Part shown: piece after piece, positions 16,277 to 24,594 of the stretch
How positions within the stretch are numbered: position 1 is the stretch's first letter
Layout: each line of letters starts with the position of its first letter
Assembly: GCA_019637435.1 (NCBI GenBank)
Contig: JAHBVO010000004.1
Location: forward strand, 310,001 to 374,000
DNA from: Candidatus Obscuribacterales bacterium
Lineage (GTDB): Bacteria; Cyanobacteriota; Vampirovibrionia; Obscuribacterales; Obscuribacteraceae
Length of the DNA stretch: 64,000 nt
Direction of reading: 5' to 3'
Program-made: the position numbers and the translations under genes
The notes under the pieces: generated by a model
Told to the model about the DNA's origin: nothing
What the model saw: the letters and a program-made list of their open reading frames with translations, nothing else
The model's database searches: none

Positions 16277-17753
16277 ATCTCTCCAGAGAGGCTACCGACT
16301 CAATGTGGTAAGTCTGCGGGAACAGGTCAACAGGCTTCACCCGTTTGGTTTTATACCCAGAACAAAGCTGCTTCCCTTCACGCTCCTCTACCATTCCATC
16401 CTGAAGGATTTTCAGGTCACGCGCAAGGGTTTGCGGGTTACAGCTGACGTAAATGATATGTTTGGGCGCAAGCCTCATTAAGGCTTGCAAGACCTCGTTA
16501 CTGGCTCCCTTTCTCGGCGGGTCTAGAATGACTAAATCGTACTGTTCATCCGCGTCTGCCAGTTTGCCCAACACGTCTTCGACGCGTCCTTCTTCAAACC
16601 GAATATTTTCAACACCGTTGTCTTTGACCGTGACAAGCCCGTCGCGAACGGCATCGGAAACCTCTTCGATTGCCACGATGCTCTCCGCGAGTGACGAAAC
16701 CCACAAAGCAATCGAACCGACACCCGCATAAGCGTCGATCACTTTGAGCGGGCGGCCGAGTTCCTGATTTATCTTGAGCGCCTCATCGTAAACCTCGTCG
16801 AAGAGATTCGTTGCCTGTTCAGTATTGATTTGGAAAAAGCTCTGCGTCGACAATCGAAAACGAATTCCCTCTTGCAACTTCTCTGGTCTGTCCGAGCGCT
16901 GCGTCTGAAGCACTTCTTCGATTTCCGATTTGCCGCGTATCAAGAGAGTTTCTTCGCCGAAAATCTTATTGCCTTTGTTTGGATTGAAATTCGCGCAAAA
17001 ACCTTGAACCTCTTCCATCTCCTCCATGAGCTCGTCGGCAACCGCCTCTAAAGCCCCTTTCAGACCTGACTTCAATTTCTCGCCGCCTGGATGGTTGACG
17101 ACGAGGGTTACTAAAATATCTCCATTGTGGAAAGACTCCCTTGCGCAAAGGTGCCGAATCAGCCCAGTATGCGTTTCTTCATCGAATGCCGTAATCTTGT
17201 TTTCTGTCAGAGAGCGCCGTATGATTTGAAGAACAAAATCAAGCGGCTCTGGTTGGACTGGGCATTCGTTGATATTGACGAGTCTGTGTGAGCTGTCTTC
17301 GTAGTAGCCAACCAACAGTCGACCGTTATTCAACTGTTTGACGGGAAACTGCGCTTTGTTTCGATAATCGAACGGATGCTTGGCTGCAAGCGTCGGTTCA
17401 ATCGAAACATCAATGTGCCGAAGAGCCTGCGATACGATCTCGTGTTTCGTCAGCAGTTGCGCTTCGTAACTGACATGCTGCCACTGGCAGCCACCGCATC
17501 GGTCGAAGACTTTGCAAACCGGCTCCACTCTGACTGGTGAACTCTTGAGCACCTCTAAAATTTTGCCGCGAGCAAATGATTTTCTGATGTCGAAAAGCTC
17601 GACTTCGACCGTGTCTCCGGGTGCGGATCTGGCGACAAAAACTGCCAGACCTTCGTGATGACCGACGCCATCGCCACCGGGTGCCAACGATTCGATTTTG
17701 ACGCGAATCTTTTGACCTTTGTGAAGTCCGTGCATGCGGCTTAGTTTCGCCAA
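16236..17753 (-). CDS. rlmD: 23S rRNA (uracil-C5)-methyltransferase, RlmD/RumA type
   Basis: A SAM-dependent enzyme that makes 5-methyluridine in 23S rRNA. 505 residues. An N-terminal TRAM RNA-binding domain is followed by the iron-sulfur cysteines C80, C86 and C89 (CKVFDRCGGCQWQH) and a fourth Cys in NECPVQPEPL near residue 158. The SAM domain has DAYAGVGSIALWVS, VILDPPRKG, and the catalytic Cys in YVSCNPQTLARDL. The start is TTG with AAGGA eight bases upstream; an ATG six codons later is an alternative. RlmC, RlmD and TrmA are close relatives, so the exact target uridine is uncertain. The GNAT gene overlaps its 3' end. Confidence 0.9.
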   Translation of the reverse strand: MAKLSRMHGLHKGQKIRVKIESLAPGGDGVGHHEGLAVFVARSAPGDTVEVELFDIRKSFARGKILEVLKSSPVRVEPVCKVFDRCGGCQWQHVSYEAQLLTKHEIVSQALRHIDVSIEPTLAAKHPFDYRNKAQFPVKQLNNGRLLVGYYEDSSHRLVNINECPVQPEPLDFVLQIIRRSLTENKITAFDEETHTGLIRHLCARESFHNGDILVTLVVNHPGGEKLKSGLKGALEAVADELMEEMEEVQGFCANFNPNKGNKIFGEETLLIRGKSEIEEVLQTQRSDRPEKLQEGIRFRLSTQSFFQINTEQATNLFDEVYDEALKINQELGRPLKVIDAYAGVGSIALWVSSLAESIVAIEEVSDAVRDGLVTVKDNGVENIRFEEGRVEDVLGKLADADEQYDLVILDPPRKGASNEVLQALMRLAPKHIIYVSCNPQTLARDLKILQDGMVEEREGKQLCSGYKTKRVKPVDLFPQTYHIESVASLERFEDDGPVRNLEEI

Positions 17754-17790
17754 TTTGTTGTCCTTCGACTGGAGGTTTCTTTTCTTTTGA

Positions 17791-18621
17791 TTAGCGAGCG
17801 GAGCTGATGCCCTTTTTTACTTTCGCATTTTCCAAAAGCTCGGTCGCAAAAGCATAAGCGGCTTGCGCGCCGAGGTCATCATTTTGCCTGATTGCATCTT
17901 CAATTAGCAAATATGCTGTCCTCAGACTGTTTACGTTTGCACCGGCGGAAGTGAGCTGTTCTATCTGTTTGACGAGTTCCTGACGTTCTTTACGAAGGAT
18001 ACCTTCAGCCATTGGTGCGTCGGTGGCAATTTCGTCATAGCTCTTCTTCTCGAGCTGTTTCAGACCTCCACCTAAGCCTTCATGTTTTAGTTTCAAGGCG
18101 TCGACGACTTCTGCGTTTCCTAGCAGTCTGGCATTGAATTGCTTGACCATCTCTAAATCGACAGAGGCCATTGTGTATTGGCTCTGGTCTGTTTCATCGA
18201 AGAAATAAACTCGGACGGTACTGATGCCGAGGGCATTAGTCTTGAGCACCTCACGTGCAACCAGAAGAGCGTCGATCTTCATGTCGTTTTCATTGCCGTA
18301 CGGGTGGCGGTAAGTTGAGACAGCTATTGTTGAATCGGTTTTGAGAATTTTGAATTTGCTGTTGAGAGTAAATATGCGCGATTTCTGCAGGGTCTCTCTG
18401 AGCTGTTCAATCGGATCTTTTGCTGCGGGAGGAGCCATGTTAGCAGCTGCGTGCGCATCATCACCCGGGTCCAGACGTGACTCGTTGGTCGAAATATCTC
18501 TGGAAGTGAACGGCTTGGAGCCGGCAAGCGTTTCACTTGCTGCTATCGGGCTTGCTAAGAGGAGTGCTGATACCAGCGCTCCTGCAAGACCCCTTTGTGT
18601 AAAGGGTTTGCCGGCTGACAT
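17791..18621 (-). CDS. Secreted protein of unknown function
   Basis: About 276 residues from the chosen ATG, which begins MSAGKPFTQRGLAGALVSAL followed by LLASPIAASE, a good signal peptide with a cleavage site after ASE-like residues. The open frame extends 15 codons upstream, but that stretch coincides with a TACAAT that looks like a -10 element, so the internal start is preferred. The mature part has a mixed beta-like domain (residues about 85-180: VYFFDETDQSQYTMASVDLE) and a C-terminal helical region with Lys/Glu pairs. No catalytic motif recognised. It is divergent from the sbcD-like gene. Confidence 0.65.
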   Translation of the reverse strand: MSAGKPFTQRGLAGALVSALLLASPIAASETLAGSKPFTSRDISTNESRLDPGDDAHAAANMAPPAAKDPIEQLRETLQKSRIFTLNSKFKILKTDSTIAVSTYRHPYGNENDMKIDALLVAREVLKTNALGISTVRVYFFDETDQSQYTMASVDLEMVKQFNARLLGNAEVVDALKLKHEGLGGGLKQLEKKSYDEIATDAPMAEGILRKERQELVKQIEQLTSAGANVNSLRTAYLLIEDAIRQNDDLGAQAAYAFATELLENAKVKKGISSAR

Positions 18622-18704
18622 AATGATTTGACTGACCGTCCTCAGACCGAGACAATTATTGTACATGAGCTAGCGTTCAGATATTCCCTTTTCGGGAGAT
18701 CACT

Positions 18705-19946
18705 TTGGCGATCCACCTTATCCATGTTTCGGACATTCATTTCGGCTCCGGCGAGTCGCACGGCCGTATTAATCCGGATACTGGACTGAATACACGGTTA
18801 GAGGATTTTGTTCTCGCTCTCAAGAAGGTCGTAGATTATGCGATTTCACAGAACATCGATGTTTTCTTGTTTTCCGGCGACGCATATAAAAACGCATCGC
18901 CCGAACCGATCTATCAGAAGCTATTCGCGCGGGAACTAAAACGTCTATCTGAGGCAGGAATTAAAACAATTCTTGTAGTGGGAAATCATGACCAGATTTT
19001 GCGTTCAACGCAGAGCCATGCTATGTCAGTGTTTCAGAGCTTAGAGGTCGCAAATGTACTGACTGTCGATAAGCCGACGTTCGAATTGATTGAAACAAGA
19101 AATGGCCCGTTTCAATTAATTGGACTGCCTCATATCACTCGAAACAATCTGATGGCGATGGACAAATATTCAGGGTTTTCTTCATCGCAGATTGATGATG
19201 TGTTGGTTCATCATGTTCATGATATGCTCCGCGATTACTACGATGAACTCGATCCACTGATACCGTGTGTGGTGACAGCCCATATGTCATTGGATCGAGC
19301 ACTGGCGGGCATCGAGCAGGAGTTGCTCGTTGGTTACACTCTTACGTTTCCGTCCGACATCTTCATTGACAGTCGTGTCGACTATGTCGCAATGGGTCAT
19401 ATTCACAAGCATCAAGTCATCAGGGACAAGAACCCGACTATCGTTTATGCAGGAAGTTTAGAACGAGTCGACTTCGGCGAGGAGCGAGAAGATAAAGGTT
19501 TTATCCATGTGATTCTCGAGCGAAACAAAACTGATTTCTCGTTTAAAACAATCGATCCGCGCCCGTTTGTCACCGTGGACGTGGATGTGACGAAATCAGT
19601 GGAGCCGACCGAGGATATTGTGAAGTGCGTCAATCGCGATGCGCTTCAAGGCTGCGTCTTGAGAGTTCGATATAAAGTGCTACAAGACCAGATGTTGGAC
19701 GTTGATGAATCACAAATTTATCGGGCTGCTCGTGATTGCATGTCGGTGAGAGTGCAACCAGAAATCGTGAACGAACATATGCGTGGACGATTGCCGGAAT
19801 TAACCGAAACATCGGTCGCCTCACCTCTTCGGGCTCTGGAAACTTACCTGGATGAGGTCGCGCCCGATAGGAAAGATAAGTTGATAGAACGTGCACGCGA
19901 CGTAATGACTCAGCTCAACGCTGAGTTGCACAACGAAGATGGTTAG
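18705..19946 (+). CDS. SbcD/Mre11-like DNA repair exonuclease
   Basis: A metal-dependent phosphoesterase of 413 residues related to the SbcD nuclease that, with SbcC, processes DNA hairpins and ends. The five phosphoesterase motifs are present: HVSDIHFG, FSGDAYKN, VVGNHDQI, VTAHMSLD and MGHIHKHQ. The C-terminal cap with EEREDKGFIHVILE follows. The start is TTG, with GGGAG seven bases upstream. The partner ATPase SbcC normally follows directly, but here the next gene is an unrelated one on the other strand, converging with a 4-base overlap. It may pair with a distant SbcC or act alone. Confidence 0.85.
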   Translation: MAIHLIHVSDIHFGSGESHGRINPDTGLNTRLEDFVLALKKVVDYAISQNIDVFLFSGDAYKNASPEPIYQKLFARELKRLSEAGIKTILVVGNHDQILRSTQSHAMSVFQSLEVANVLTVDKPTFELIETRNGPFQLIGLPHITRNNLMAMDKYSGFSSSQIDDVLVHHVHDMLRDYYDELDPLIPCVVTAHMSLDRALAGIEQELLVGYTLTFPSDIFIDSRVDYVAMGHIHKHQVIRDKNPTIVYAGSLERVDFGEEREDKGFIHVILERNKTDFSFKTIDPRPFVTVDVDVTKSVEPTEDIVKCVNRDALQGCVLRVRYKVLQDQMLDVDESQIYRAARDCMSVRVQPEIVNEHMRGRLPELTETSVASPLRALETYLDEVAPDRKDKLIERARDVMTQLNAELHNEDG

Positions 19947-20488
19947 TCATCAACAAGCTCTTCGAACACATTTCTGTTTTGAAAAATACCGTTGTCGACA
20001 CGATGTTTGTAGATGCGCGGGGCGATGGAAGAAAGGTCTTCTAGCTGGAATTTCCTGCCACTCAACTTTTCGATTAGTCTCACGCAGTTTAGATAGGTGA
20101 GACCCCGAGGCGCCATCGTCTGACAAAGAGAGCCTGCAAAATAGATCAGTAGTTCGATCTGTATCGAATCGGGAAACATGCCGTCGTCAAGGTTTTGCTC
20201 AGCTATTTCGAGCAGTATCTGAACGGCTACAACGTTGTCCTTGCCCTGTCCGTCCGCGCAATTCCACAATACGTAGTCTCCAAGTCCCTCTGCGGATTCC
20301 AGAACTGGCGCCGTCTTATTTGTGTCAAAGAAAGCTAGTCTGTGCGACAGCAAGGCAAGCGCCAAGCCCAACATCGTTTCTCGATCATCGCCGCGCGCAA
20401 GCAGGTGGCGCTGGATTTTGGCTTCGTGCCAGTTGAGCGCCTGGTGATAGGTGATATGGGCTCGATGGCTTTTCAGGTCGATGTCCAT
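19943..20488 (-). CDS. Hypothetical protein, cytoplasmic
   Basis: 181 residues, not recognised. There is no signal peptide or membrane segment. The composition is that of a normal soluble helical protein, with NWHEAKIQRHLLARGDDRET near the start and an acidic C-terminus (NVFEELVDD). Its stop overlaps the end of the sbcD-like gene by four bases in a tail-to-tail arrangement, so transcripts of the two would be antisense at their ends. The ribosome binding site is weak. A possible repeat-type helical fold is suggested by regularly spaced leucines, without confidence. Confidence 0.6.
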   Translation of the reverse strand: MDIDLKSHRAHITYHQALNWHEAKIQRHLLARGDDRETMLGLALALLSHRLAFFDTNKTAPVLESAEGLGDYVLWNCADGQGKDNVVAVQILLEIAEQNLDDGMFPDSIQIELLIYFAGSLCQTMAPRGLTYLNCVRLIEKLSGRKFQLEDLSSIAPRIYKHRVDNGIFQNRNVFEELVDD

Positions 20489-20763
20489 ATTTCTATTTAA
20501 GCATCGATCGATCCTTCAGGCTTGCTTTGCCCTCAGCATGCCTTGCAGGTCCTGGCAGGGAGTGTCGGTCGTCGCAACCGAGGCTGTGAAACCCAGGTCG
20601 GTAGATGGTCCGCTCTTGTCTGTACGAATGTATGTGGAGTGCGATTATTTCGCAGTCTGTGTGTTTATTGTCGTATCTGTTGACAGACCTCTTGATGATC
20701 ATTTTGTTGATCGATGGCTGTTGGAAGCGCCGTAACTTGTTTCAGAAAAACGGGTAGGAGCAT
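20489..20763. other. Non-coding gap upstream of hicAB
   Basis: No supported gene, RNA or terminator. Short open frames here lack ribosome binding sites. The gap separates the divergent 181-residue protein gene from the toxin-antitoxin module. Confidence 0.45.
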
Positions 20764-20783
20764 GTGTCTAATGCGCTAGACAC
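20764..20783. promoter_or_regulatory. Inverted repeat operator candidate of hicAB
   Basis: Perfect seven-base arms GTGTCTA and TAGACAC are separated by six bases. The repeat lies 20 bases before the hicA ATG, and its left half contains TCTAAT, a 5 of 6 match to a -10 box. Autoregulation by HicB through such sites is known for the family. The DNA-binding C-terminus of HicB here makes this the natural target. Confidence 0.55.
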
Positions 20784-20803
20784 TTTGGGAATTATGTGAG
20801 ATT

Positions 20804-21007
20804 ATGAGAGCTAGAGAATTGCTGAAAGTGTTGCATGATCTGAAATGTACTCGAGTGAGGCAGAAGGGTTCTCATATTAGGATTCGTTGCGGTATCTGTA
20901 ACACGACTGTGCCGAACCACTCTGGTGAGGAGCTGGGGATTGGGCTCTTGAAGCAGATCAGCAAAGATCTAAGTCCCTGTTTAGGCGAAGGCTGGCTGAG
21001 TCAATGA
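20804..21007 (+). CDS. hicA: HicA-type mRNA interferase toxin
   Basis: A small toxin of a type II toxin-antitoxin pair that cleaves mRNA through a double-stranded RNA-binding-like fold. The 67 residues are typical. The family core reads KGSHIRIRCG, with the catalytic His, then TTVPNHSGEELGIGLLKQISKDL. Two to three Cys residues (CGICN) replace the usual residues between the strands, which is a small oddity. The ATG is preceded by GTGAG. The gene overlaps hicB by four bases (ATGA), so the toxin is translated first and the antitoxin by coupling. An inverted repeat is upstream. Confidence 0.88.
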   Translation: MRARELLKVLHDLKCTRVRQKGSHIRIRCGICNTTVPNHSGEELGIGLLKQISKDLSPCLGEGWLSQ

Positions 21008-21396
21008 ATGTTTTTAACGTACGATACAAGCGGGATTCGAGCGGATGGTGGGTAGCTACAATAGTGGAGGTGGCTGGTTGTCACACACAGGGCAAATCGA
21101 TAGCGCAAACGCGCAATCGCCTGAGAGAAGCGCTCAGTTTGTACGTTGATGATGTGGTCGATGCTGAGTTCATCGAGCATATATGCCTTCCCCGGAAAGC
21201 AAATGAGCTTGTACGAAAGGTAGTAAGCGCCCGCAGGAAGGTCGCTGAGGACGAGGCGGCTCTCCAATCCAGCACTATGGAAGCTGCGTGCCATCTGACG
21301 GAGGATTTGGGGGTAAGTCTCAGGGATGCCGGTGAAGTATTGGCGCTTTCGTTTCAAAGGGTTCAGCAGCTCACCGCCTCAAAATCGAAGCGCTGA
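21004..21396 (+). CDS. hicB: HicB-type antitoxin with DNA-binding C-terminus
   Basis: Neutralises HicA and probably represses the operon. 130 residues. The N-terminal partial RNase-H-like fold has YKRDSSGWWVATIVEVAGCHTQGKS and TRNRLREALSLYVDD. The C-terminal 45 residues contain a helix-turn-helix-like part (LTEDLGVSLRDAGEVLALSF followed by QRVQQL). A linker of charged helix joins the two. Translation starts within the hicA stop (ATGA overlap). The two genes form a complete module with no mobile element beside it. Confidence 0.87.
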   Translation: MNVFNVRYKRDSSGWWVATIVEVAGCHTQGKSIAQTRNRLREALSLYVDDVVDAEFIEHICLPRKANELVRKVVSARRKVAEDEAALQSSTMEAACHLTEDLGVSLRDAGEVLALSFQRVQQLTASKSKR

Positions 21397-21450
21397 GACA
21401 AGCATGCTGAGGTTCTCGTGTGTAACCGTCCCCGTTTTCTGATTTGCGTT

Positions 21451-22560
21451 TTAATATGGCGTCAGGCACTCCTTTCGATAACACCAGTTTCCTTCGCCTT
21501 TCCTATCCCATTCGCTATCGCCGAATACGAACGGAGCTATAGTGCTACCCGGACGAATCACCTTGTGGATGTGATCGTCATCGGTTGATGCGACCGCTTC
21601 TCGTTCCTCACCCCATTGATTGGATTGAGGAACGATCATCGCGTCTAGATCCGGGTTAATGAAGACGGCATTTGAAAAACGTTGTCTATCGATCCGCTCG
21701 TTTATAACTCGATGTGGACTAGCCCGTAAATAGCCTCCCGTCTCGATTTCTAGCAACTCGCCGGTATTCACGACGAGCGCGTTCACGAGCGGAGTCACCT
21801 TGTGCCAATTACCATTTGCGTCCATTGCCTCCAGACCGCCGACGTTGTCTTGCTGAAGAAACGTCAGCCAGCTCCAGTCGCAATGGGCGGTCACGCCAGT
21901 TTTTTTTGTAGCCTCCCCGGTCGATGTCTCCGTCTTTAAGTTTCTGTCTTTGCTTCCACTATTGGACTGCGGCAAATAAGACATAAACTTTGTTAGGAGA
22001 TACGGATTGTTTTTCATTCTTCTCGTGAAGTTGTCCGACGGTAGCTCTAGAGCCTCCGCGAGGAGAGTCAGGACAGTTCGTGACAATGATTCGATTGAAT
22101 TTATATATGCTAGAGCCGTTTCTCTGAATTCGTTTGTTCGCAGCGTTGGCCATTTATTAGGTCCCTCGAGATTCCAGTAAAGTTTACTGAGATCCGCACC
22201 TTCTCTACGTCCTGGTTCGACGCCGATATGGATTTGTTCTCGCCAGTCGCGTGAGTTTTTCAACAAGCCGTAACCGCGAAAATGTGGATCTCTTCTGCAG
22301 CTGATTTTTTGTTTCTCTTCTTCAGGAAGAGCGAAGAAACTTGCACATTCGGCAATCACGCGATCCATTAGATCGTGCTTTATGTTGTGTCCAATCAGGT
22401 AAAACATGCCTGCCTCGTGACAGGCATGTTTTATTTTTGCGCCGAGAATTCTCGCCTGATCAGTTGTATCCAAACCGCTCGAGCGCGCCGTAAAGTACGG
22501 TCCAGTGTCAATCACTGGGAGGCTGAACGAGGTTTTGGTGGATGCTTCTAAACCGTGCAT
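21451..22560 (-). CDS. 2-oxoglutarate/Fe(II) oxygenase, isopenicillin N synthase-like
   Basis: A non-heme iron oxygenase of 369 residues. The N-terminal domain reads SLPVIDTGPYF, HACHEAGMFYLIGH and FFALPEEEK, as in the isopenicillin-N-synthase/gibberellin-oxidase group. The jelly-roll core has the iron ligands H226 and D228 (TAHCDWSWLTFLQQD) and H283 (ASPHRVIN), with the R294-x-S296 that binds 2-oxoglutarate. VGGLEAMDANGNWHKV and ALVVNTGELLEIETGGYL complete the pattern. The substrate is unknown. A low-complexity insertion (SKDRNLKTETSTGEATKKTG) precedes the first ligand. The start overlaps the upstream deoxyribosyltransferase-like gene by 13 bases and there is no separate ribosome binding site, so translation is coupled and the two probably act together. 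Confidence 0.88.
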   Translation of the reverse strand: MHGLEASTKTSFSLPVIDTGPYFTARSSGLDTTDQARILGAKIKHACHEAGMFYLIGHNIKHDLMDRVIAECASFFALPEEEKQKISCRRDPHFRGYGLLKNSRDWREQIHIGVEPGRREGADLSKLYWNLEGPNKWPTLRTNEFRETALAYINSIESLSRTVLTLLAEALELPSDNFTRRMKNNPYLLTKFMSYLPQSNSGSKDRNLKTETSTGEATKKTGVTAHCDWSWLTFLQQDNVGGLEAMDANGNWHKVTPLVNALVVNTGELLEIETGGYLRASPHRVINERIDRQRFSNAVFINPDLDAMIVPQSNQWGEEREAVASTDDDHIHKVIRPGSTIAPFVFGDSEWDRKGEGNWCYRKECLTPY

Positions 22561-23477
22561 GGGCGAGCGCTCTGCACCACCAGCGGTGTGGGCGTGTTGT
22601 GCACGTGTTCTTCGATGTTTTCGTCGATATCGGCTTCGTTTCGTCGAGCCGCCACTTTATTTAAGTCGAAGTGCGGGCTAAACACCCTCGCTCCTTTGTA
22701 TTTGAAAGTTTCTCGAGCCTCATGCTCTGCCCACGTACTGGTCGCTTTGAATGCTGTGCGCACCACATCTGATGGCGTGCATTTATTGCTGATAAACCAA
22801 CGTCGACTCTCCTGGATTTCCATTTTTCCGGTGTAGGAATCTGGTTCGATCCCGCTGAGCCACAAGTGGAAGCCACCAGGGGCTTCTTCGGCCTGGAATA
22901 CATGGTTCGTAAACTCGATTTGTGACAGAGCCTCATTTATTTGACGAAGGGTCAGGCTCCCCTCCAACTCCTTTACGAGCTTAATGCAATACCTTGTCCC
23001 TTCGGCAATGTCAGTGAAGATCGGCACATTATGCCGTTCTGCCATTGCTCGCACGAATATGCGTCCGCGGTTTAAATCATCCGCTTCGACAGCGTCGATG
23101 GTTGTACCGTAAACATCTGTCCCAGCTTTAATATCTTCAAGGACAATTGCGACCGGCTTCCGCGCTCCGATCAAGTATGCGACTTCTGCTACCGATGCGA
23201 CTCCTCGCGTGTCTCCATTGATTACGAACAGTTGTACCAGGCACTCATCCTTGCGCCGCATCTCATCGAATTGATCATCTTCCTTCCACGCACCCAGGGG
23301 CATCTGCGGATTGTGATATGAAACGTTCGCTTCTTCGAATAGTGGAATGGCTATGTCCTTACGCCACGTGGTCAAGCCGCAGGCTCCTCCAAGGAAGACC
23401 TGTTTGGGTTCGTCATTTTTCAATTTAATTGTCTCCACACTAGCTGGCACGTAATCACCCAGACCCAGTGCTGCCAT
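22548..23477 (-). CDS. Nucleoside 2-deoxyribosyltransferase-like protein
   Basis: About 309 residues from the chosen ATG. The open frame reaches 23639 (TTG), but that would overlap the divergent gene head-to-head, so the shorter start is preferred without strong evidence. The first domain has VFLGGACGLTTWRKDIAIPL, YHNPQMPLGAW and LFVINGDTRGVASVAEVAYLIG, matching the nucleoside 2-deoxyribosyltransferase-like fold (PF15891 type). The second half is a separate conserved-looking domain (CTPSDVVRTAFKATSTWAEH, KYKGARVFSPHFDL). Members of this fold exchange or hydrolyse the N-glycosidic bond of deoxynucleosides. Actual activity here is an inference. Translationally coupled to the oxygenase gene. Confidence 0.7.
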   Translation of the reverse strand: MAALGLGDYVPASVETIKLKNDEPKQVFLGGACGLTTWRKDIAIPLFEEANVSYHNPQMPLGAWKEDDQFDEMRRKDECLVQLFVINGDTRGVASVAEVAYLIGARKPVAIVLEDIKAGTDVYGTTIDAVEADDLNRGRIFVRAMAERHNVPIFTDIAEGTRYCIKLVKELEGSLTLRQINEALSQIEFTNHVFQAEEAPGGFHLWLSGIEPDSYTGKMEIQESRRWFISNKCTPSDVVRTAFKATSTWAEHEARETFKYKGARVFSPHFDLNKVAARRNEADIDENIEEHVHNTPTPLVVQSARPCTV

Positions 23478-23627
23478 ACTAGGCAGAAAGTTTTGAGATG
23501 ACAAGAACTTCAGTGTGGTTTTTACGAGCGGATTTAATCTAGCGGTCGCCGCGCAGTTCGAGGAGACCCCTTCTGACTGAAGAAGTTGTAGAGTGATAAG
23601 GAACGGTGCATTTAGTATTTCGAGAGT

Positions 23628-24149
23628 ATGCGACTTCAACGCCTGGATAAAAGATTCGTTTTTTCAACTTTGGCAGTTGGTCTGGTTGGCGCGTCCATAG
23701 TTGCTGGAGTGGTTTTATACTCGCCGCTGCCCAGTGATGATTTCTTGATTAAGTCGTTTCGAGATAAGCGTGCGAGTTTCTCAAGCTTGGTTGCGACGTT
23801 TGAAGACATTTCGTCTGATTCCAAGGACGGAGAGGCGATTACTGAAGCAACACGGGGGATCGCGACTTCCAGGTACACTCAGCTCCTCCAAGTCTGCAAA
23901 GCGCAAGATGTTCGAAGAGACTCTCTCATGATAAAAATAGCAATGGCTTCCGACGATGGTGATGAACAAGGTCAGACGAAGGGCATTGCTTATGTTACTG
24001 GTTACAGGCCATTCATGGAACTCTATAACAGTTTGGACGGTCCGTTTTTCAACGGTGGCGCACGGGTGAACCTCCGTCACATTGAGGGACCTTGGTACGT
24101 GTATTTAGAGTATTATGCGCTTCAGCAACTTAAACCTGAAAGTCGTTAG
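23628..24149 (+). CDS. Membrane-anchored protein of unknown function
   Basis: 173 residues. The N-terminus (RLDKRFVFSTLAVGLVGASI then VAGVVLY) is one membrane anchor with a basic start. The remainder is soluble and probably outside the cytoplasm, with mixed charge and a C-terminal aromatic stretch (GPWYVYLEYYALQQL). No motif recognised. The Shine-Dalgarno (GAGAG) is close to the ATG. It is divergent from the deoxyribosyltransferase-like gene and its 3' end overlaps the convergent 24130-24567 gene by 20 bases. Confidence 0.6.
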   Translation: MRLQRLDKRFVFSTLAVGLVGASIVAGVVLYSPLPSDDFLIKSFRDKRASFSSLVATFEDISSDSKDGEAITEATRGIATSRYTQLLQVCKAQDVRRDSLMIKIAMASDDGDEQGQTKGIAYVTGYRPFMELYNSLDGPFFNGGARVNLRHIEGPWYVYLEYYALQQLKPESR

Positions 24150-24567
24150 CTGCTTCTTTGATGTCGTCTTTGTCGCTTTCGATTCCTAGCGCTACATAAC
24201 GTTTCAAAAGGCTGCCGTCGAGCGCATCGCAAAGTTCGAGCAAGCGGCGATATTGCCAGTAATCACTCAAGTCGAGCTGTTGCTCGACGCACGCGGGCAA
24301 GTTTTCTCGAACCCAAGGCAGAGGCATCGAAAGCACTCCGCGTCTACCAATCAGGATTGTCTGCATATTCTGTGATTGGCATGAGCACTCGAGAAAGCTC
24401 TTCAGAATCAGCTTAGCTTTGTCTTCGCCAAGCTCTAAAACTTTATCCAGGTTTCGCCAGAGCCCAGGTGAGAACTGATCGAGCCAGTCGATCGTTCCTT
24501 TCAAAAACGGGTCTACTACCTTCTGCGAATCCACGCGTTCTCCCGGCGATGCGCCGACTAAGAGCAT
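24130..24567 (-). CDS. Hypothetical small soluble protein
   Basis: 145 residues without signal or membrane segment, not recognised. It is helical and rich in Leu and Asp (TIDWLDQFSPGLWRNLDKVL, YWQYRRLLELCDALDGSLLK). The ribosome binding site is poor, so the exact start is uncertain. It lies 27 bases downstream of the stop of no gene in its own direction but just after the hydrolase fusion gene (24595) on the same strand, and may be co-transcribed with it. Its end overlaps the convergent membrane-anchored protein gene by 20 bases. Confidence 0.55.
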   Translation of the reverse strand: MLLVGASPGERVDSQKVVDPFLKGTIDWLDQFSPGLWRNLDKVLELGEDKAKLILKSFLECSCQSQNMQTILIGRRGVLSMPLPWVRENLPACVEQQLDLSDYWQYRRLLELCDALDGSLLKRYVALGIESDKDDIKEAANDFQV

Positions 24568-24594
24568 CGAATTCTATCAGTTTGCAGCTGCTTC

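Noticed and set aside
22555..22836. Plus-strand frame of 93 codons opposite the deoxyribosyltransferase-like gene
   Set aside because: Fully inside a real gene on the other strand, without a ribosome binding site.
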